From Pseudomonas pharyngis (GTDB lineage: Bacteria > Pseudomonadota > Gammaproteobacteria > Pseudomonadales > Pseudomonadaceae), in the NCBI RefSeq assembly GCF_021602345.1, contig NZ_BQID01000009.1, forward strand, positions 269,194 through 333,193: 64,000 nt of DNA. The letters are read 5' to 3'. The stretch's first letter is position 1; every line of letters starts with the position of its first letter. The translations under genes and the position numbers were made by a program. Under the pieces are notes generated by a model that worked only from the letters and a program-made list of their open reading frames with translations, was not told the DNA's origin and made no database searches. Below are positions 59,396 to 64,000 of the stretch, piece after piece.

Positions 59396-59764
59396 TTAGC
59401 CGACAATCAAGGAAACAAGCCAACCGAGCAGGGAATCAAGCCCCCACAACAGCAACGCCATAACCAGGACAACAGCCACAACAATCAGTGTGGTCTGCGT
59501 GGTTTCTTGGCGAGTTGGCCATACGACTTTACGAATCTCGGTGCGAGCTTCCTTAACCAGTACAAAGAAAGACTTGCCCTTGGCAGTCTGCAGGCCTACA
59601 AAGGCAGCTACAGCAGCAATGACAAGCAATACGAGTACACGGTACAGGATCGGCGAAGCAGCGTAATACTGATTACCGACAACGCCAACAATTACCAAAG
59701 CGACTACTACAAGCCACTTGAGCAAATCGAAGCGAGAGCCTTGAGCTTCAGCTTTAGGAGTCAT
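59396..59764 (-). CDS. secE: Preprotein translocase subunit SecE
   Basis: This 122-residue protein has three membrane helices (WLVVVALVIVGVVGNQYYAA, a second at about 40-60, and ATLIVVAVVLVMALLLWGLD), the long gamma-proteobacterial form. The conserved cytoplasmic amphipathic segment EARTEIRKVVWPTRQETTQT clamps SecY. Upstream is tRNA-Trp and a hairpin. Confidence 0.97.
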   Translation of the reverse strand: MTPKAEAQGSRFDLLKWLVVVALVIVGVVGNQYYAASPILYRVLVLLVIAAVAAFVGLQTAKGKSFFVLVKEARTEIRKVVWPTRQETTQTTLIVVAVVLVMALLLWGLDSLLGWLVSLIVG

Positions 59765-59780
59765 CTATGAAGATCCTGTG

Positions 59781-59813
59781 AAAAGAAAGCCAGACACACC
59801 AAGTGAATCTGGC
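59781..59813 (-). terminator. Hairpin between tRNA-Trp and secE
   Basis: On the minus strand GCCAGATTCAC folds onto GTGTCTGGC (with one bulge), followed by TTTCTTTT. Its 5' side overlaps the CCA end of the tRNA, so it may help 3' processing as well as reduce read-through into secE. Confidence 0.5.
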
Positions 59814-59885
59814 AGGTCAGGAGGGAATCGAACCCCCAACCTACGGTTTTGGAGACCGTCGCTCTGCCAATTGAGCTACTGACCT
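59810..59885 (-). tRNA. trpT: tRNA-Trp (CCA anticodon)
   Basis: This 76-base cloverleaf has a 7-bp acceptor stem (AGGTCAG/CTGACCT), anticodon loop CTCCAAA, T-arm GGGGGTTCGATTCCCTC (GGTTCGA core) and encoded CCA. It lies 34 bases after the tufB terminator stem and before secE. Confidence 0.97.
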
Positions 59886-59886
59886 A

Positions 59887-59919
59887 AAACAAAATCAGGC
59901 CGACCATTATGCCGGCCTG
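59887..59919 (-). terminator. Terminator after tufB
   Basis: On the minus strand CAGGCCG pairs with CGGCCTG (59919-59896) across a 10-base loop, then ATTTTGTTTT. It ends only two bases before tRNA-Trp, so the tRNA and secE-nusG must come from read-through or a promoter inside tufB. Confidence 0.85.
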
Positions 59920-59938
59920 AAAAAGACATTACAACTGT

Positions 59939-61132
59939 TTACTCGATGATCTTGGCCACTACGCCAGCACCAACGGTACGACCGCCTTCACGGATTGCGA
60001 AACGCAGACCGTCTTCCATCGCGATGGTTTTGATCAGGGTAACAGTCATCTGAATGTTGTCACCTGGCATTACCATTTCAACGCCTTCTGGCAGCTCGCA
60101 GTTACCAGTCACGTCAGTAGTACGGAAGTAGAACTGCGGACGGTAGCCCTTGAAGAACGGAGTGTGACGACCGCCTTCTTCCTTGCTCAGAACGTAAACT
60201 TCTGCGGTGAACTTGGTGTGTGGCTTAACCGAACCCGGCTTAACCAGAACCTGACCACGCTCAACGTCGTCACGCTTGGTGCCACGCAGCAGAACGCCGC
60301 AGTTCTCGCCAGCACGACCTTCGTCCAGCAGCTTGCGGAACATCTCAACACCAGTGCAGGTGGTGGTGGTGGTGTCACGCAGACCAACGATTTCCAGGGC
60401 GTCTTGAACGCGAACGATACCGCGTTCGATACGACCGGTCACAACAGTACCGCGACCCGAGATCGAGAACACGTCTTCGATTGGCATCAGGAACGGCTTG
60501 TCGATAGCACGCTCTGGCTCTGGGATGTAGCTGTCCAGAGTTTCCACCAGCTTCTTAACAGCGGTGGTGCCCATTTCGTTGTCGTCTTTGCCTTCCAGCG
60601 CCATACGAGCAGAACCGATGATGATCGGAGTGTCGTCGCCTGGGAAGTCATAGGTGGACAGCAGGTCGCGAACTTCCATCTCAACCAGTTCCAGCAGCTC
60701 AGCGTCGTCTACCAGGTCAGCCTTGTTCAGGAAAACCACGATGTACGGAACACCTACCTGACGGGACAGCAGGATGTGCTCACGGGTTTGCGGCATCGGA
60801 CCATCAGCGGCCGAGCAAACCAGGATCGCGCCGTCCATCTGCGCAGCACCAGTGATCATGTTCTTCACGTAGTCAGCGTGACCTGGGCAGTCAACGTGAG
60901 CGTAGTGACGAATGTTCGAGTTGTACTCAACGTGCGCGGTGTTGATGGTAATACCGCGAGCCTTTTCTTCTGGAGCGCTGTCGATCTTGTCGAATTCAAC
61001 TACGGCCGAACCGAAAACTTCGGAGCAGACGCGAGTCAGAGCAGCGGTCAGCGTGGTTTTACCGTGGTCTACGTGACCGATGGTGCCAACGTTGACGTGC
61101 GGCAGGGAACGATCAAATTTTTCCTTAGCCAT
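59939..61132 (-). CDS. tufB: Elongation factor Tu, copy B (ATG start)
   Basis: This is a 397-residue protein identical to the tufA product by reading both. The start is ATG at 61132; the extra 13 upstream codons are rejected because the tufA copy lacks them. About 20 synonymous differences from tufA gather near the two ends, with long identical middle stretches. It follows tRNA-Tyr-Gly-Thr and a hairpin, the layout of E. coli tufB. Confidence 0.98.
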   Translation of the reverse strand: MAKEKFDRSLPHVNVGTIGHVDHGKTTLTAALTRVCSEVFGSAVVEFDKIDSAPEEKARGITINTAHVEYNSNIRHYAHVDCPGHADYVKNMITGAAQMDGAILVCSAADGPMPQTREHILLSRQVGVPYIVVFLNKADLVDDAELLELVEMEVRDLLSTYDFPGDDTPIIIGSARMALEGKDDNEMGTTAVKKLVETLDSYIPEPERAIDKPFLMPIEDVFSISGRGTVVTGRIERGIVRVQDALEIVGLRDTTTTTCTGVEMFRKLLDEGRAGENCGVLLRGTKRDDVERGQVLVKPGSVKPHTKFTAEVYVLSKEEGGRHTPFFKGYRPQFYFRTTDVTGNCELPEGVEMVMPGDNIQMTVTLIKTIAMEDGLRFAIREGGRTVGAGVVAKIIE

Positions 61133-61178
61133 CGATATCACCCCTAACAGAAGAAATTGAGCAAACAACACAAGCCAT

Positions 61179-61211
61179 TAAAACAAAGGCAGATATTTTC
61201 ATATCTGCCTT
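61179..61211 (-). terminator. Hairpin between tRNA-Thr and tufB
   Basis: On the minus strand AAGGCAGATAT pairs with ATATCTGCCTT (11 bp) across GAAA, followed by TGTTTTAA. The GNRA-like tetraloop makes it stable. It can terminate some tRNA transcripts before tufB or guide tRNA-Thr processing. Confidence 0.82.
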
Positions 61212-61217
61212 GTTATA

Positions 61218-61293
61218 TGGAGCTCTTGAGCGGATTTGAACCGCTGACCTCACCCTTACCAAGGGTGTGCTCTACCAACTGAGCTACAAGAGC
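61218..61293 (-). tRNA. thrT: tRNA-Thr (GGT anticodon)
   Basis: This 76-base cloverleaf has acceptor GCTCTTG/CAAGAGC, anticodon loop TTGGTAA, T-arm with GGTTCAAAT and encoded CCA. It is the third tRNA of the Tyr-Gly-Thr cluster. Confidence 0.97.
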
Positions 61294-61319
61294 GTAACAC
61301 TTTGCACAACCTGCAAACT

Positions 61320-61393
<74 letters not shown>

Positions 61394-61418
61394 GGAGCCT
61401 GCAGCTCACGCTAAAATC

Positions 61419-61503
61419 TGGTGGAGGGAGAAGGATTCGAACCTTCGAAGTCGTAGACGTCAGATTTACAGTCTGATCCCTTTGGCCGCTCGGGAACCCC
61501 TCC
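61419..61503 (-). tRNA. tyrT: tRNA-Tyr (GTA anticodon)
   Basis: This 85-base class II tRNA has a long variable arm (GACGTCTACGACTTCGAAGG region), acceptor GGAGGGG/CTCCCTCC-type pairing, anticodon loop CTGTAAA and encoded CCA. It is the first gene of the cluster, 14 bases after a -10 element. Confidence 0.97.
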
Positions 61504-61516
61504 TAATCAGGCCGGC

Positions 61517-61544
61517 ATTCTATACTATGCCAAACCCCTGTCAA
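61517..61544 (-). promoter_or_regulatory. Proximal promoter of the tRNA-Tyr/tufB unit
   Basis: On the minus strand consensus TTGACA (61544-61539), a 16-base spacer and TAGAAT (61522-61517), then GC-rich GCCGGCC, a discriminator typical of promoters repressed by ppGpp/DksA. Confidence 0.85.
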
Positions 61545-61634
61545 GCATTTTCTCATTTAAAAACCTGAGGTTAGCTGCATTGACACCACCCCGCTGCTGC
61601 TACCTTTTCAGGTCTTCGCTGTGGAGCGGGCGCC

Positions 61635-61663
61635 ATTCTATGCAAACTATTCAGTAGGTGCAA
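61635..61663 (-). promoter_or_regulatory. Distal promoter of the tRNA-Tyr/tufB unit
   Basis: On the minus strand TTGCAC (61663-61658), a 17-base spacer and TAGAAT (61640-61635), then GGCGCCCGC, a GC-rich discriminator. It overlaps the last codons of the SPOR-like gene and lies 118 bases upstream of the proximal promoter. Confidence 0.7.
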
Positions 61664-62087
61664 CCCCCTCGCACAGCATTATTTTATGTTTTAACTCATT
61701 GAATTCCTTGGAAAGGTTTTGCAGCTGAGCATCACCCAACAAACGCTGGGTTTCGGGCGTAACCTGGAACCAATATGAGCCGCCGGAAGACTCTTTTGAC
61801 GAAGGAAGAACTTTTGCACCAAGCTCCGCCAAACGCTGCTCCAACGCCTGAGCGGACTCGGGGCGCGCCAAACCACCCACATAAAGGCACTGCCCATCAG
61901 GCTTTCCTCCAGTCCTTTTTTCACGGGAAGCATCACCACCAGCCTCACTCAGCAAGCGAATATCCTGTTGCGATCCACGATAAAGACTGAGCGGCGTGAC
62001 ATCCTTTGCGCGTAGCGGGGCCTCCTGCTGATGCCAGACGTAATAAAAAACATTGAGTACCAGAAGCAGAAGGAACAACCAACGCAT
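61647..62087 (-). CDS. SPOR-like membrane-anchored protein
   Basis: The product is 146 residues from the ATG at 62087; the longer frame lies in coaX. It has an N-terminal membrane anchor, MRWLFLLLLVLNVFYYVWHQ, then a linker and a C-terminal ~70-residue region (GQCLYVGGLARPESAQALEQ, RLAELGAKVLPSSKESSGGS) resembling a SPOR fold, which binds denuded peptidoglycan glycans. The match is distant. It lies 7 bases after coaX and its 3' end holds a tRNA promoter. Confidence 0.72.
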   Translation of the reverse strand: MRWLFLLLLVLNVFYYVWHQQEAPLRAKDVTPLSLYRGSQQDIRLLSEAGGDASREKRTGGKPDGQCLYVGGLARPESAQALEQRLAELGAKVLPSSKESSGGSYWFQVTPETQRLLGDAQLQNLSKEFNELKHKIMLCEGVAPTE

Positions 62088-62094
62088 ACAAACC

Positions 62095-62844
62095 TCAGGA
62101 CAAAGGACACGCCATAGCCAAACCCACGAACACCAGATCGGAAACAACCCGAGCGTCAGGCGCAACATCCGAGACCAGTTCGGCATCACCACCCGTAATG
62201 AAGACACTGTAGTCATCACCCCAATAGGAATGCGCCATCTCCAGCTGCGTCAATACGAACCCCCTGAGCATCAACGAACAGCCACGCTCTACAGCCTCAG
62301 CCGTGTTGCGCCCAGGAGCCTGACTCGCCAATGCCCGCTCCGCCGCCAGATCCCCATAGCGAATTTTCCGAGTATGCGTACGCAACTGATTACGCATCAG
62401 CGGCATGCCAGGACAAATGAAGCCTCCCAGATGTTCACCGTCCGCGGAGACAAAGTCCGCGGTCACCGCCGTCCCGAAATCAAGAACCAGACAAGCACCT
62501 TTAGCCAGGTGAAAACCACCAAGCATCGCCAGCCAGCGATCGAGACCGAGGCGCTCATAGTCGTCGTAACCGTTCGTTACGCCAGACATCTCACGAGCGG
62601 GCGACGCACAGACAACGGAAATGCCGAACTCGCGCCTGAGCAAGCCAATAAGCAAATTGGTCTCATCTTCAGTTCTTACGCTGACAAGGCGACATTTACC
62701 GAGAGATATCTTCTCAAGCGACCGAAGACTATCGACCAAGGCGCCATCAGAGTCGACCACACCTTCTGCGACCAAGGCGCCCAACTCTGCACTCAGCACC
62801 CGCCATTTGATAAAACTGTTTCCACAATCGAGCTCAAGAATCAT
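62095..62844 (-). CDS. coaX: Type III pantothenate kinase
   Basis: This 249-residue protein performs the first step of coenzyme A synthesis. It begins [20 protein letters not shown] with the DxGN phosphate loop and has [11 protein letters not shown] (substrate site), [20 protein letters not shown] and CPGMPLM. It is the only pantothenate kinase type known in pseudomonads of this group. It overlaps birA by 11 bases, joining biotin and CoA functions in one transcript. Confidence 0.95.
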   Translation of the reverse strand: MILELDCGNSFIKWRVLSAELGALVAEGVVDSDGALVDSLRSLEKISLGKCRLVSVRTEDETNLLIGLLRREFGISVVCASPAREMSGVTNGYDDYERLGLDRWLAMLGGFHLAKGACLVLDFGTAVTADFVSADGEHLGGFICPGMPLMRNQLRTHTRKIRYGDLAAERALASQAPGRNTAEAVERGCSLMLRGFVLTQLEMAHSYWGDDYSVFITGGDAELVSDVAPDARVVSDLVFVGLAMACPLS

Positions 62845-63787
62845 GACGCAACCTCAAGCTGAGCTCACCACCACTAAAGACCTTTTCCACACCATCTACC
62901 TTTAGCCGCAGCGCGCCTTGATTATCGATTCCCAGCACCACACCCTCTACCTGATTGACACCGGCAGTGAGAGAAACCTGCTGCCCCTGCCACAAATGGC
63001 TCGCCTCCCACTCCGCCTGAAGCGCAGAGAAGCCGTCTGACTGGTGACGTCGCAGATAGAGTTGCAGCTGCTTACTCAGCTCAACCGCCAGAATATTGCG
63101 ATCACAAGATTTACCCGACTCTAGACGCAGTGAAGTCCATTGCTGATCGACTTCGTCTGTAGCCTGCATGTTCACATTAATGCCCACGCCCAACACTACA
63201 TGACAAACGTCCGCTGGATCTCCGACGAGCTCCAGCAGGATGCCTGCAATTTTTTTTCGCCCGACCAAAACATCATTGGGCCATTTCAGTCCCGCACCTG
63301 GCACCCCAAACGCGCGCAGGGTCTGCATGACCGCGAGACCGACAACGAGACTTAACCCCTCGAGCTGACGCATCCCTCCATCGATACGCAACACGAGGCT
63401 GTAATAAAGGTTTTCAGCAAACGGGCTTACCCATTTACGCCCCCTGCGCCCGCGCCCGGAACTCTGACGCTCAGCCAGTATTAGAAAAGGCGCAACCCGC
63501 CCTCGATCTACCGCTCGCAACGATTCAGCATTAGTTGAGTCGATGGAATCGAAGACACTGACAGACCAGCCGGCAAGACCTTCCTCTATTGCGAGCGAGT
63601 CAAGCAACGCCAGCGGCGAAGCCAATTGATAGCCCCGCCCTCGAACTTTATGTATGGATAACCCAAGCTCCGTCTCCAGATGCTGAAGCTGCTTCCACAC
63701 CGCACTTCGACTAATTCCCAGAGCAACGCCCAGGGCCTGACCGGAATGGAATCGACCATCCTTCAGAAGGTTCAACAACGTCAGCAT
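62834..63787 (-). CDS. birA: Bifunctional biotin ligase/repressor BirA
   Basis: This 317-residue protein attaches biotin to the carboxyl carrier protein. The N-terminal winged helix ([20 protein letters not shown]) marks the class II, repressor-capable type. The ligase core has [20 protein letters not shown] (biotinyl-AMP loop) and [20 protein letters not shown]; the C-terminal SH3-like domain ends in [13 protein letters not shown]. It follows the rRNA operon terminator and is coupled to coaX. Confidence 0.96.
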   Translation of the reverse strand: MLTLLNLLKDGRFHSGQALGVALGISRSAVWKQLQHLETELGLSIHKVRGRGYQLASPLALLDSLAIEEGLAGWSVSVFDSIDSTNAESLRAVDRGRVAPFLILAERQSSGRGRRGRKWVSPFAENLYYSLVLRIDGGMRQLEGLSLVVGLAVMQTLRAFGVPGAGLKWPNDVLVGRKKIAGILLELVGDPADVCHVVLGVGINVNMQATDEVDQQWTSLRLESGKSCDRNILAVELSKQLQLYLRRHQSDGFSALQAEWEASHLWQGQQVSLTAGVNQVEGVVLGIDNQGALRLKVDGVEKVFSGGELSLRLRHDS

Positions 63788-63874
63788 GCAGGTCTCGCCT
63801 CAGAATGAGGCCCGAATAATAGCCATGCACCGGGCCGCTGCATAGAATTCAAACAACCCATTTTCTTGCGGACA

Positions 63875-63909
63875 AAACAAAACCCCAACTGCTTTCGCAA
63901 TTGGGGTTT
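63875..63909 (-). terminator. rRNA operon terminator
   Basis: On the minus strand AAACCCCAATTGC pairs with GCAGTTGGGGTTT (one mismatch) across GAAA, then TTGTTTTG. It lies 12 bases after the end of the 5S rRNA. Confidence 0.93.
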
Positions 63910-63920
63910 CGGAATTTAAT

Positions 63921-64000
63921 CTTGACGATGACCTACTCTCACATGGGGAAACCCCACACTACCATCGGCGATGCATCGTTTCACTTCTGAGTTCGGGATG
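63921..64000 (-). rRNA. rrf: 5S rRNA, 3' part
   Basis: The minus strand reads GAACTCAGAAGTGAAACGAT, then CGCCGATGGTAGTGTGGGGT and AGAGTAGGTCATCGTCAAG, the 3' two-thirds of Pseudomonas 5S rRNA. The 5' end lies beyond the window. The 3' end is placed to within 1-2 bases. Confidence 0.95.

Overview
The window is a piece of a Pseudomonas chromosome, most likely of the P. fluorescens group. The evidence is the high GC content, REP/REPIN palindromes built on GTGGGAGCGRGCYTGCTCGCGA, a gene order rRNA - birA - coaX - SPOR gene - tRNA(Tyr,Gly,Thr) - tufB - tRNA(Trp) - secE - nusG - rplKAJL - rpoBC - rpsLG - fusA - tufA - S10/spc/alpha operons - katA - bfrA/ftnA - uvrA - MFS - ssb that matches the P. 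aeruginosa order as I remember it, and protein lengths typical of the genus.

Region 1 (1-17.5 kb) is accessory metabolism and envelope biology. It holds the end of a sugar-nucleotide epimerase / RmlD-like pair, the large helicase Lhr, a YbiO-like mechanosensitive channel, an AraJ-type MFS exporter, a DUF72-ybhP-clsB-ybhN operon (cardiolipin synthesis), a paired alpha/beta hydrolase and DUF3182 protein, and a GlxA-type AraC regulator divergent from a cysteine hydrolase. Two REPINs and a long inverted repeat lie between these units.

Region 2 (17.5-22.2 kb) is a yjfIJKLMC-type operon: DUF2170, PspA-like, DUF2491, DUF350, DUF1190 and a glutathionylspermidine-synthase-like ATP-grasp. Its promoter sits between two copies of the perfect palindrome CTCACGCGTGAG, and the first protein carries an N-terminal extension that looks like a ribbon-helix-helix DNA-binding segment. 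This is the least described system in the window. A strong terminator lies between its second and third genes.

Region 3 (22.2-29.4 kb) is DNA repair and oxidative/iron defence: ssb, a YajR-like transporter, uvrA, a ferritin annotated bfrA in relatives but lacking the haem-ligand methionine, and katA with an OxyR-like site.

Region 4 (29.4-64 kb), all on the minus strand, is the transcription/translation supercluster. It comprises a partial 5S rRNA, birA, coaX, a SPOR-like protein, four tRNAs, two tuf genes encoding the same protein, secE-nusG, rplKAJL, rpoBC, the str operon, and the S10, spc and alpha operons ending at rplQ. I can place sigma70-type promoters before rpsL, rpsJ, rpsH, rpsM and the tRNA-Tyr cluster, usually next to terminator hairpins, which suggests each operon is re-initiated separately. 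The very long open frames opposite rpoB, rpoC, fusA and tuf are shadows of codon bias.
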